64,000 nucleotides of DNA from Chitinophagaceae bacterium. GTDB lineage: Bacteria; Bacteroidota; Bacteroidia; Chitinophagales; Chitinophagaceae. Under the pieces are notes generated by a model. That model did not search any database, had not been told where the DNA came from, and saw only the letters and a program-made list of their open reading frames with translations. Shown piece after piece: positions 55,046 through 63,449 of this stretch. The number at the start of each line of letters is the position of its first letter. The stretch's first letter is position 1. Where the stretch lies: NCBI GenBank assembly GCA_947381435.1, contig CANCVE010000008.1, forward strand, positions 1-64,000, written 5' to 3'. The position numbers and the translations under genes were made by a program.

Positions 55046-56299
55046 ATGGCAAGTATAAACTTAATTGATGCGTTTCAGGATTTTAAAGATGCTGAGAAAC
55101 TAGATCGTCCCACGATGATGAAAGTTGTGGAAGACGTATTCAAAACATTGCTTCGGAAGAAATATGGTAGTGATGAAAATTTTGATGTAATCGTAAATGC
55201 TGAGAAAGGGGATTTAGAAATCATTCGTCGTAGAATGATAGTAGAAGATGGTGATGTGATGGATCCAAATGAAGAAGTATCATACTCTGAAGCAACCAAG
55301 ATAGAACCCGATTTTGAAGTTGGTGAAGAATTATATGAAGAAGTAGATATGCTTGATTTTGGTCGTCGTGCTATTTTGGCTGCGAAGCAAACATTGGCTA
55401 GTAGAATTGGCGATCTTAAAAAGAGTGCGTTAGTTAAAAAATATGAAGATAGAATTGGTGAAATTATTTCTGCCGAAGTTTATCAAGTATGGAAAAAAGA
55501 GGTTTTATTATTAGATGAAGAAGGTAATGAACTAATATTACCTAAGTCAGAACAAATAGGCAACGACTTCTTCAAGAAAGGAGAAAATGCTAGAGCAGTA
55601 ATAGTTAGGGTTGATGTAAAAAATAATAATCCTGTTATTATCCTATCTAGAACAAGTCCTACTTTCTTATCTAAATTACTTGAAATAGAAGTTCCAGAAA
55701 TATATGACGGTCTAATTGCCATTAAAAAGATTGTAAGAGAACCTGGTGAAAGAGCTAAAGTTGCTGTTGAAAGTTATGATGACAGAATTGATCCAGTAGG
55801 TGCTTGTGTTGGGATGAAGGGAAGTCGTATTCATGGTATTGTTAGAGAATTGAAAAACGAGAATATTGATGTAATTAACTTTACTACTAATGTTCAGTTA
55901 TTAATTCAACGTTCATTGACACCAGCAAAAATTAGCTACATGCGTATTGATGAAGCTAAAAAACAAGTGGATGTTTACCTAAAAGCTGATCAAGTTTCTT
56001 TGGCTATTGGAAGAAGAGGTGTAAACATAAAATTAGCTTGCGAATTGACAGGTTACGAAATAGATGCATTCAGAGAAGATGAAGAAAAAACAAATGAATT
56101 CGACATTGACTTAGATGAATTTATTGACGAAATTGAACCTTGGATTATAGACGAATTTAAGCGTGTTGGTTGTGATACTGCCCGTAGTGTTTTGTCTCTT
56201 ACTCCTAGCGAATTAGAAAGACGTACCGATCTAGAAAAAGAAACTATTGCAGATGTAATTAAAATATTGAAAGAAGAATTTGAAAGAGAAGAAGAATAA
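55046..56299 (+). CDS. nusA: Transcription termination/antitermination factor NusA
   Basis: A 417-residue RNA-polymerase-binding factor. Domains in order: N-terminal RNAP-binding (about 1-130), S1 (about 135-205), KH1 and KH2 (about 225-355; IDPVGACVGMKGSRIHGI, AIGRRGVNIKLA). A short acidic C-terminus ends in helix-hairpin-helix sequence (LTPSELERRTDLEKET). It lies 29 bases downstream of rimP. The length is typical for Bacteroidota. Confidence 0.96.
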   Translation: MASINLIDAFQDFKDAEKLDRPTMMKVVEDVFKTLLRKKYGSDENFDVIVNAEKGDLEIIRRRMIVEDGDVMDPNEEVSYSEATKIEPDFEVGEELYEEVDMLDFGRRAILAAKQTLASRIGDLKKSALVKKYEDRIGEIISAEVYQVWKKEVLLLDEEGNELILPKSEQIGNDFFKKGENARAVIVRVDVKNNNPVIILSRTSPTFLSKLLEIEVPEIYDGLIAIKKIVREPGERAKVAVESYDDRIDPVGACVGMKGSRIHGIVRELKNENIDVINFTTNVQLLIQRSLTPAKISYMRIDEAKKQVDVYLKADQVSLAIGRRGVNIKLACELTGYEIDAFREDEEKTNEFDIDLDEFIDEIEPWIIDEFKRVGCDTARSVLSLTPSELERRTDLEKETIADVIKILKEEFEREEE

Positions 56300-56451
56300 A
56301 CTATTTATTATTCAAAATTTATAAGGTTACTTTGTGGTTCAATATTGAATTAAGGGTACTTAATAATTAAATATTTGTTTTTCATAAAAAAATATACAAA
56401 TGGCTATGACAAATTGATTGTTTTCATAGCTTGTGGATTAAAAAGCACTGA

Positions 56452-59400
56452 ATGTCAGAACTGAAATTACCGAGGTTATTAGCAGCAGCTAAAGAGTTTA
56501 ATGTGGGACAAGATACCCTTATTGACTTTTTGTCTAAAAAAGGATTCAATAAGGATGAACTTAAGCCTACAGCAAAGCTCACTGAGGCTATGTACCACTC
56601 CTTACAAGCTGAGTTCCAAAATGACAAACAAGCTAAGAATAAAGCAGATTTGGTAGAAATACCAAAAAGTCAACAAAGTGAGCGAAAAAGGCGCGATGAG
56701 GAAGAAATTTCTTTCAAGCGTGAGGAGAAAAAAGCGCAACCCAAAGAAGAGGTTAAACTAGAGCCCCAACCAATTGCTCCAGTTGTTGTAGTAGCTGAAG
56801 TTGTTGTATCTAAGCCAGTACCAGCTTCTCCGCCTGAAGTATTTAAACCTGTAGAGGTGGTAGTTCCAGTTCAGGTACAAATAGGAAAAGCGCCTGAAGT
56901 TTTCACCGAAACAACAGTGAAAGAAATAGTAGCTGAGAATAAAAGTGAAGAAACTAAGGAAAATACAATAACTAAAATTGAAGCCCCAGAACTTGAAGGG
57001 CCAAAAATTCTTACTAAGATAGATTTATCTGCTATTGACTTCTCTACAAGACCAAAAAAAGGTTTTGTAAAAAAAGAGGAAGAAATTAAACCCATAGAAC
57101 CTACACCAATAATTGTAAAAGAAATACCTGTTGCACCTGTAGCAGTCATTGAACCTATTATAATAGTAGAAGAGAAACCAACTACTATCCCAAATGTTAT
57201 TCCAGCATTCAGTGAGCCAGTTTCTAGAAAAGAGGAACACGTTCCTGCTCCAAAGGTTGAACCTGTTGTAGTAGTAGAACAGAAAATAGAAACGCCTGTA
57301 CAAGAGGCTACTCCTGAAAATACAGGTGTAGTCATAGAAAATATTCAAGCAGAAAAAATTACTGGGCCTAAGATTTTAGGTAAAATTGAATTGCCTATCG
57401 ATAGCGATACAAGGCCAAAGCCTAGTAGTGCTGAAGATAGAAAGAAGAGAAAAAGAATTCCTGTTGATAATAGGCGTGTAGGAGGCAATCACAATCATCC
57501 TCCACATGGTCATCAACAACATAATCATCCTACACAAGGTCAACCACATCAAGCTGGTCTGCCTCATCAAGGTTCACAAGGTGGTCAAGGTCGTCCGCCA
57601 GGCAATTTCCAGAACAGAGGTCCACAGCAAGGTGGCGGTGGTTTCAATAGAGACAGAACAGCGGCTCCCTATCAGTCTCCTGCACAAGATGCAAGGGCTA
57701 GTAGACCAGTTGTAGCAGCAAATAATAACAATAACCGTGGCGGTCAAGGCGGTGGAGGATTTAATAGAGATAGGCCTGGTGGCGGCGGATTTAATAGAGC
57801 TGGTGGTGGTAGAACTTCTGGACGCAGAGATGATAATAAGGAAATTGACGCTAAAGAAATTCAAGATAAGATTAAGGAAACCCAAGCCAAACTTGCTGGT
57901 GGTGGCGGTAGAGGTAAGAGTCTGAAAGCTAAATATCGTCGTGCAAAACGTGACGAAGCTGCCGAGGCAATGAACGACATGGATGGTGATGACAACAAAC
58001 TACAAGTTACAGAGTTTGTAACCGTGAGTGAGTTGGCAAATCTAATGGATGTAAGCTTTGCTGAGGTTATTGGCAAGTGTATGGGACTTGGCATTATGGT
58101 GAGCATCAATCAACGTTTGGATGCGGAAGTAATTGAATTGGTTGCAAGCGAATTTGATTATGAAGTCGAATTTATCGGTGTTGATGATATTGACGAAATG
58201 GATGAAGAAGAGGAAGAAGAAGATCTAGCCGAATCTGAAACACGTCCTCCAATAGTTACTATCATGGGACACGTGGATCATGGTAAAACATCCCTATTGG
58301 ATTATATCCGTAGTGCAAATGTGGTAGCTGGTGAAGCGGGTGGTATCACACAGCATATTGGTGCTTATGAGGTTACCCTTCCTAATGGAAAAGCAATTAC
58401 TTTCTTAGATACTCCTGGTCACGAAGCCTTTACTGCCATGCGTGCAAGAGGTGCCAAGATTACAGATATTGCGGTGATTGTAGTTGCTGCGGACGATGCG
58501 GTGATGCCTCAAACAAGAGAAGCTATCAGCCACGCTCAAGCGGCAGGTGTACCAATGATCTTTGCCGTAAATAAAATGGATAAAGACGGTGCTAATCCTC
58601 AAAAGATTTACGAACAATTGGCCGGTATGAACATCTTGGTAGAAAGTTGGGGTGGTAAATATCAAAGTCAGGAGTTGGCAGCTAAGAAGGGATTAAACGT
58701 TGATTTATTATTAGAAAAAATATTATTAGAAGCTGAATTATTAGATGTAAAAGCTAATCCTAAGAGAGATGCTACAGGATCAATCATTGAGGCTTCTTTG
58801 GATAAAGGTCGTGGATTTGTCGCTACCATTCTTGTACAAAATGGAACACTTCGTCAGGGCGACTTGATGGTTTCTGGTCAGTATTTTGGTAGAGTAAAGG
58901 CAATGTTCAATGAGCGTAACCAACGTGTTACCGAGGCACCGCCATCAACACCGGTTGTAATTCTTGGTTTGAATGGTGCGCCTCAAGCGGGTGAGAAATT
59001 TAAGATTTACACCGACGAAAGCGAAGCAAAAGAAATTGCAACTAAGCGTGCTCAAATTTCACGTGAGCAAGGTTTACGTGCAAGGAAACACATTACTTTA
59101 GATGAAATTGGTCGTCGTTTGGCATTGGGCAACTTTAAAGAACTTAATATTATCATCAAGGGCGACGTGGATGGATCTGTTGAGGCATTGAGCGATTCAT
59201 TGCAAAAACTTTCTAACCAAGAAATTGCTATCCGTGTGGTACATAAAGCCGTAGGTCAGATTTCTGAAAGTGATGTATTGTTGGCTGCGGCTTCCGATGC
59301 TATTGTTATCGGGTTCAATGTTCGTCCTTCTTCTCAAGCTAATAAATTAGCAGAAAACGAAGGTGTACAGGTTAAAATGTACTCTATCATCTATACTGCT

Positions 59401-59763
59401 ATCGACGAAATACGTAGTGCGATGGAAGGTATGCTAGAACCTAAGGTTGAAGAAAAAGAAGTTGCAACAGTAGAGGTAAGAGAAGTTTATAAATTTGATA
59501 AGGCAACTGTTGCAGGTTGTTATGTTCAGGAAGGAAAGATTAAACGTGAACATAAAATCCGTGTATTCCGTGATGGCATCCTAGTTTATCCTCGACAAGA
59601 AGGTGGTTTTGCAGAGCTTGGTAGCTTGAAACGCTTTAAAGATGATATGAAGGAAGTAAACAATGGTTACGAGTGCGGATTGACCGTTAAAGGCTTTAGC
59701 GACCTTGCAGTGAATGATAGCATCATTGCTTACGAACAAGAAGAAGTGAAGCGGACTTTGTAG
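56452..59763 (+). CDS. infB: Translation initiation factor IF-2
   Basis: A 1103-residue GTPase that brings fMet-tRNA to the 30S subunit. The N-terminal IF2_N-like helix region ([20 protein letters not shown]) is followed by a very long low-complexity linker (about 90-490): Pro/Val/Glu-rich, then His/Gln (about 345-370), then Gly/Asn/Arg blocks. The GTPase core has G1 GHVDHGKT (606-613), G3 DTPGHEAF and G4 NKMDK. Domains II-IV follow ([37 protein letters not shown]). Total length exceeds E. coli IF-2 (890), mostly in the linker. Confidence 0.96.
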   Translation: MSELKLPRLLAAAKEFNVGQDTLIDFLSKKGFNKDELKPTAKLTEAMYHSLQAEFQNDKQAKNKADLVEIPKSQQSERKRRDEEEISFKREEKKAQPKEEVKLEPQPIAPVVVVAEVVVSKPVPASPPEVFKPVEVVVPVQVQIGKAPEVFTETTVKEIVAENKSEETKENTITKIEAPELEGPKILTKIDLSAIDFSTRPKKGFVKKEEEIKPIEPTPIIVKEIPVAPVAVIEPIIIVEEKPTTIPNVIPAFSEPVSRKEEHVPAPKVEPVVVVEQKIETPVQEATPENTGVVIENIQAEKITGPKILGKIELPIDSDTRPKPSSAEDRKKRKRIPVDNRRVGGNHNHPPHGHQQHNHPTQGQPHQAGLPHQGSQGGQGRPPGNFQNRGPQQGGGGFNRDRTAAPYQSPAQDARASRPVVAANNNNNRGGQGGGGFNRDRPGGGGFNRAGGGRTSGRRDDNKEIDAKEIQDKIKETQAKLAGGGGRGKSLKAKYRRAKRDEAAEAMNDMDGDDNKLQVTEFVTVSELANLMDVSFAEVIGKCMGLGIMVSINQRLDAEVIELVASEFDYEVEFIGVDDIDEMDEEEEEEDLAESETRPPIVTIMGHVDHGKTSLLDYIRSANVVAGEAGGITQHIGAYEVTLPNGKAITFLDTPGHEAFTAMRARGAKITDIAVIVVAADDAVMPQTREAISHAQAAGVPMIFAVNKMDKDGANPQKIYEQLAGMNILVESWGGKYQSQELAAKKGLNVDLLLEKILLEAELLDVKANPKRDATGSIIEASLDKGRGFVATILVQNGTLRQGDLMVSGQYFGRVKAMFNERNQRVTEAPPSTPVVILGLNGAPQAGEKFKIYTDESEAKEIATKRAQISREQGLRARKHITLDEIGRRLALGNFKELNIIIKGDVDGSVEALSDSLQKLSNQEIAIRVVHKAVGQISESDVLLAAASDAIVIGFNVRPSSQANKLAENEGVQVKMYSIIYTAIDEIRSAMEGMLEPKVEEKEVATVEVREVYKFDKATVAGCYVQEGKIKREHKIRVFRDGILVYPRQEGGFAELGSLKRFKDDMKEVNNGYECGLTVKGFSDLAVNDSIIAYEQEEVKRTL

Positions 59764-59787
59764 AAAAGTTTTAATTTTATAGCTTAC

Positions 59788-59826
59788 AAATAAGGTTCAG
59801 ACATAAAGTTTGAACCTTATTTTTTT
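59788..59826 (+). terminator. Intrinsic terminator of the rimP-nusA-infB operon
   Basis: AAATAAGGTTCA (59788-59799) pairs with TGAACCTTATTT (59811-59822), followed by TTTT. Confidence 0.85.
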
Positions 59827-59983
59827 GCATTCAAAAAGGCCAATACTATCTCCATCATATAACTCAATATCATATTCATCCTCCTCCACCTTGTCCTTTC
59901 CCTACCCTTTTCTCTAGTAAATTTCGCTCATTTCACTTCAAATAAACTACAGACGAGCTTAAAAAATCTTCATCGAAGTGAGT

Positions 59984-60067
59984 GGGAAGCGTATTTACGT
60001 GACAGGGTAGCATACACACGTTCGCGGGAAGCACTTTTGTGTGACAGGGTAGCATACAATTTGACGA
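59984..60067. repeat. Intergenic tandem array E: four units of 21 nt (two of 42)
   Basis: Units start at 59984, 60005, 60026 and 60047, each 21 nt. They alternate GGGAAGC-type (followed by ...TGTGACA) and GGGTAGCATACA-type, which gives a 42-nt super-period. It is the shortest array and lies between infB and the small gene at 60.5 kb. The rest of 59823-60496 has AT-rich sequence, TTTAATCAA words (60225-60260) and the palindrome at 60380. Confidence 0.85.
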
Positions 60068-60379
60068 ATAAAACCCTGCCAACTTTAAATATACTATACC
60101 ACACTTCAAAAAAACACCATCTATTTCACTCATTTTTCCATCTAGGACTTAAAAAAGGATATTTGTTAACGAAAAATTGTCGTGTAAATTCCATTGAAAT
60201 CAAGGTAATCAATCATTAATATCATTCAAATCGTTTAATCAATAATCTATTTCAAACTTTTAATCAATAAAACAATAATTTCAGCTATGCTTGATCTTAG
60301 CATTTGCTGTTAGTACATCTTAAAGTGAAGCGCATCCCGAACAGCCGCGAAGTTGTCGCCGAGATGATTTTATGGTAGA

Positions 60380-60398
60380 GACAAGGCAATGCCTTGTC
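60380..60398. repeat. REP-like palindrome (GACAAGGCA)
   Basis: GACAAGGCA-A-TGCCTTGTC is a perfect 9-bp palindrome within GGTAGAGACAAGGC...CCTTGTCCCTA. Similar GTAGAGAC-type palindromes are widespread extragenic repeats in several phyla; that comparison is from memory. Confidence 0.6.
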
Positions 60399-60496
60399 CC
60401 TATAGCCCGAAAATCTGTGAATGCTTTTCTTTTATATTTGTAAACGAATAAACCTAATTAGTTAACCATGTTTGGGAAAGAAAATAGATTTTAGGG

Positions 60497-60832
60497 ATGG
60501 ATTCAAAACTAATTTATATAGCGTGTAGAAAATTAATTGGAAAAGTTAGTTGGACTAAAATATCAAATGACAGTGAGTGGATTTATTTTGGCGATGGAAA
60601 TAACATCAACAAACTTCTTGTTTATGAAATTATCAATAATCATTTTACTGAATCAGAATTATTAATAGCATGGACAAGGCAAGGTTCTGTACAAGTTAAT
60701 AGAATTGAAATCAATAAGAGTATTGATAATATACTAGGTTATCATGACTTCTCAATTTGGGATAATCATTTAAGAAAAGTAATAGATTTTAACCTTATTG
60801 GAGTATTAAGAATTGGAAAAGTAATAAATTAA
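60497..60832 (+). CDS. Hypothetical protein
   Basis: A 111-residue small protein (MDSKLIYIACRKLIGKVSWT, WIYFGDGNNINKLLVYEI) with no signal peptide or transmembrane segment. I recognise no family. Isolated, AT-rich and flanked by repeats on both sides, it has the look of an accessory gene. Confidence 0.6.
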   Translation: MDSKLIYIACRKLIGKVSWTKISNDSEWIYFGDGNNINKLLVYEIINNHFTESELLIAWTRQGSVQVNRIEINKSIDNILGYHDFSIWDNHLRKVIDFNLIGVLRIGKVIN

Positions 60833-60906
60833 TTCCTCTTTCGTCATTTATCCATCCACTCGCCGTTGTTGTGTCTTTTGACCAACAACAATAAAATAAA
60901 AACCCA

Positions 60907-60925
60907 TCAGGTCTCAAACACCTGA
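60907..60925. repeat. Short palindrome (TCAGGT...ACCTGA)
   Basis: TCAGGT-CTCAAAC-ACCTGA, followed by CAACTTT. A 6-bp stem with a 7-base loop, similar in style to the dispersed word palindromes elsewhere in the window. Confidence 0.45.
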
Positions 60926-60953
60926 CAACTTTATATATGGCGAAATAATTTTT

Positions 60954-60985
60954 TTTGTTCCAATTAAATTCAAATTATATATTTG
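60954..60985 (+). promoter_or_regulatory. Promoter of the asd leader/asd gene
   Basis: TTTG (60954-60957), 20 bases, then TATATTTG (60978-60985) followed by CCCCG. It matches the Bacteroidota -33/-7 consensus. The predicted transcript starts near 60990, almost at the ATG of the leader peptide, about 180 bases before asd. Confidence 0.75.
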
Positions 60986-60992
60986 CCCCGCA

Positions 60993-61052
60993 ATGATAAA
61001 TAGTACAAACACAATAAAGACAATAAAGGTATTCTCGCAAGGGAAGGCTTAG
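60993..61052 (+). CDS. Putative leader peptide of asd
   Basis: A 19-codon frame, MINSTNTIKTIKVFSQGKA, begins a few bases after the predicted transcription start. Residues 5-12 are Thr-Asn-Thr-Ile-Lys-Thr-Ile-Lys, all aspartate-family amino acids made downstream of the Asd step or from aspartate (Thr, Ile, Lys, Asn). The last codons and the stop (61041-61052) overlap the first strand of the attenuator hairpin. This is the layout of a ribosome-mediated attenuator. Confidence 0.65.
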   Translation: MINSTNTIKTIKVFSQGKA

Positions 61053-61113
61053 TCGTTTGTGTACTTAAAATATAACAGCAGCCTTCCCACACTGGGGAGG
61101 CTGTTTTGTTTTT
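61041..61113 (+). promoter_or_regulatory. Transcription attenuator upstream of asd
   Basis: Three complementary segments are present: 1 = GGGAAGGCT (61041-61049), 2 = AGCCTTCCC (61080-61088), 3 = GGGGAGGCTG (61094-61103). Segment 2 can pair fully with 1 (antiterminator) or, as CAGCCTTCCC (61079-61088), with 3 to form a terminator stem with loop ACACT. TTTTGTTTTT follows. Stalling of a ribosome on the Thr/Ile/Lys codons just 5' of segment 1 would change which pairing forms. The precise logic is unproven. Confidence 0.7.
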
Positions 61114-61168
61114 AATCAATCACTAATAAAAAAGCTGTTTGATAGACAGCAAAAAGGAGAAACAGAAA

Positions 61169-62158
61169 ATGAAAGTAGCCGTAGTTGGGGCCACAGGCCT
61201 GGTAGGCACAAAAATGTTGGAAGTGCTTGCCGAAAGAAACTTCCCAGTAACAGAACTAGTACCCGTAGCGTCTGAACGCTCTGTGGGAAAAGAAGTGGAG
61301 TTTAAAGGTAAAAAGTACACAGTGGTAGGATTGCAAGCTGGTATTGATGCTAAACCTGCTGTTGCTATTTTTTCTGCTGGTGGCGGAACTTCTACCGAGT
61401 GGGCACCAAAGTTTGCTGCTGCTGGCATTACTGTTATTGATAATAGTAGCGCTTGGCGTATGGATCCTACCAAGAAATTAGTAGTGCCAGAAGTAAATGC
61501 TGATGTATTGACTGCTGAAGATAAAATTATTGCCAATCCAAACTGTAGCACCATCCAGATGGTGGTTGCTTTGCAGCCTTTGCATACAAAATATAAGATT
61601 AAAAGAGTGGTTGTAAGCACTTACCAAAGTGTTACCGGTACTGGTAAAGCTGCCGTTGATCAATTGTTCAACGAAAGAAAAGGCATTCAAGGCGAAATGG
61701 CTTACAAATATCAAATTGACCTGAATGTTATTCCTCAAATTGATGTGTTCCTAGAAAATGGCTACACCAAAGAGGAAATGAAAATGGTGAAAGAAACAGG
61801 TAAAATCATGCAGGATGATAACATCAAAGTTACTGCTACCACAGTTCGTATTCCTGTTGTAGGCGGACATAGCGAAAGCGTAAATGTAGAGTTTGAAAAT
61901 GAATTTGATTTGGATGAGGTAAAAGCTTTATTAGCTGCCGCTCCAGGAATTGTTTTGCAACAAAATGATGCTGAACAGTTTTATCCAATGCCTTTATGGG
62001 CACACGAAAAGGACGATGTGTTTGTAGGTCGTTTACGTAGGGATGAGTCTCAACCAAAAACATTGAACATGTGGATAGTGAGCGATAACCTTAGGAAGGG
62101 TGCTGCTACTAACGCTATTCAAATTGCAGAATACTTAACAGGCAAGGGTTTGTTGTAA
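61169..62158 (+). CDS. asd: Aspartate-semialdehyde dehydrogenase
   Basis: A 329-residue NADPH-dependent enzyme converting aspartyl phosphate to aspartate semialdehyde, the branch point to Lys, Thr, Met and Ile. The Rossmann motif is VVGATGLVGTKM, the catalytic Cys is Cys126 (NPNCSTIQM) and the His is His234 (GGHSESV). The frame is open from a TTG at 61139, but the ATG at 61169 starts the conserved MKVAVVGATG and has AAAGGAG upstream. An attenuator-type leader precedes it. Confidence 0.96.
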   Translation: MKVAVVGATGLVGTKMLEVLAERNFPVTELVPVASERSVGKEVEFKGKKYTVVGLQAGIDAKPAVAIFSAGGGTSTEWAPKFAAAGITVIDNSSAWRMDPTKKLVVPEVNADVLTAEDKIIANPNCSTIQMVVALQPLHTKYKIKRVVVSTYQSVTGTGKAAVDQLFNERKGIQGEMAYKYQIDLNVIPQIDVFLENGYTKEEMKMVKETGKIMQDDNIKVTATTVRIPVVGGHSESVNVEFENEFDLDEVKALLAAAPGIVLQQNDAEQFYPMPLWAHEKDDVFVGRLRRDESQPKTLNMWIVSDNLRKGAATNAIQIAEYLTGKGLL

Positions 62159-62178
62159 CCCTTGCTTAGTAATAACAA

Positions 62179-62216
62179 AAACGCCCCGAAGCAGTGATGT
62201 TTCGGGGCGTTTGTTT
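62179..62216 (+). terminator. Intrinsic terminator of asd
   Basis: AAACGCCCCGAA (62179-62190) pairs perfectly with TTCGGGGCGTTT (62201-62212), then TGTTTTT. Confidence 0.92.
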
Positions 62217-62331
62217 TTCTGTGTATCAAGATGAAAATACTTAAGCATTTGTTTTTCTAAAATAGAGAGTCTGTAAACAATTAATAACTGTTATAAAAAT
62301 ATAAACTAAACAACTTTGTTTGTTAAACTCC

Positions 62332-62339
62332 TATTTTTG
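62332..62339 (+). promoter_or_regulatory. Candidate -7 box of the DUF4271 gene
   Basis: TATTTTTG fits TAnnTTTG and ends 5 bases before the ATG, again a near-leaderless geometry. No well-spaced -33 TTTG was found. Confidence 0.35.
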
Positions 62340-62344
62340 TTTCG

Positions 62345-63424
62345 ATGCGTTTTTACAGAAAAATATTCACTTTATTTTGCTTCCTAGCATTTGTTGTACA
62401 AGCAAATGCCCAACAAGATTCTGTTACGCAAGACTTAGTTGCAAAAACGTTAGATGCAAAACCCATCATAAAGCCAATAAGAAAACTTGTTACTAAGAAA
62501 GACTCTTCTGCTAGTAGGCTCACACCAAATATCAAAGACACTTTTTCGGCTGCAAATCCAAATACTCTTGCAATTGATTCTGTAAAGCTAAAAGACTCTT
62601 TGTTATTGGTACAGAAAAGAGTAGACTCGATAAGGGTAGATTCCATTAAAAGAAGCATTGCCTTAGCCGCAAATAAAAAAGACACCTCATCGTATGCAAG
62701 CGTATTTGGCGGATCTTATATTCCTGTTGGCTTAAGGGCTGTTGCACTGATGGAAAAAGAGCGGAATGCTGAGGGAAAGGAAATGATGTTTTATATATTA
62801 GTAGGTCTGGTAGCCATCGTAGCACTAACAAGAACAATTTTTCCTCGGTATTTTATTAATATCTTTTCATTACTATTTCAAAAATCATATCGTCAAAAGC
62901 AAGCAATTGAGCAAATTACAAATAGCAAAATATCCTCACTGATATTAAATATAGTTTTCATTGTATGTCTTGCCTTCTATCTAACCATCGTTTTACACAA
63001 TAAAGGCTTCATTCATATAAAATTTTGGCAGGTTTTATTATACGCTTTGGCACTAGTAGGTGGCGTATATTTATTTAAATACACCTTTCTAAACTTCATC
63101 GGTTGGGTGTTTAATGCGCGTGAGGCAATGGAATCTTACACCTTTGTTGTTTTTTTGAGCAATAAAATAACTGCTATATTGCTACTTCCATTTTTATTCA
63201 TATTAACATTTACGGGTGGTGAAATTGCATCAATTGGATTGATGGCAACCTATTGTCTTTTTGGGTTGGTACTACTGTATAGGTATTTTGTTGCAATGAG
63301 TTCATTAAGAAATGAGCTTAGCTTTCACCCCTTGCATTTTTTCCTATACCTTTGCGCCGTTGAGATATTGCCATTGTTACTTATTTTCAAAGCAGTTTTC
63401 AATTTAATAACCACCAGCATATAA
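62345..63424 (+). CDS. DUF4271 domain membrane protein
   Basis: A 359-residue protein with a signal peptide (TLFCFLAFVVQANAQ) and a Ser/Asp/Lys-rich exported stretch (about 25-120). A block of about seven transmembrane helices follows (MFYILVGLVAIVALTRTIFP, FWQVLLYALALVGGVYLF, HFFLYLCAVEILPLLLIF). It matches the Bacteroidota DUF4271 family, usually next to hemD as here. Function unknown. Confidence 0.9.
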   Translation: MRFYRKIFTLFCFLAFVVQANAQQDSVTQDLVAKTLDAKPIIKPIRKLVTKKDSSASRLTPNIKDTFSAANPNTLAIDSVKLKDSLLLVQKRVDSIRVDSIKRSIALAANKKDTSSYASVFGGSYIPVGLRAVALMEKERNAEGKEMMFYILVGLVAIVALTRTIFPRYFINIFSLLFQKSYRQKQAIEQITNSKISSLILNIVFIVCLAFYLTIVLHNKGFIHIKFWQVLLYALALVGGVYLFKYTFLNFIGWVFNAREAMESYTFVVFLSNKITAILLLPFLFILTFTGGEIASIGLMATYCLFGLVLLYRYFVAMSSLRNELSFHPLHFFLYLCAVEILPLLLIFKAVFNLITTSI

Positions 63425-63429
63425 TTTTG
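63422..63429 (+). promoter_or_regulatory. Candidate -7 box of hemD
   Basis: TAATTTTG followed by CAC overlaps the DUF4271 stop codon and ends 20 bases before the hemD ATG. TTTC at 63397-63400 is a near -33 element at 21-base spacing. Another TACCTTTG lies inside DUF4271 at 63347-63354. Confidence 0.4.
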
Positions 63430-63449
63430 CACAACCTTAGATAAGAAGA

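Noticed and set aside
56871-57885. Long antisense frames opposite infB
   Set aside because: They mirror the low-complexity linker of infB and have composition of complementary Pro/Val/Gly codons, not of a protein.
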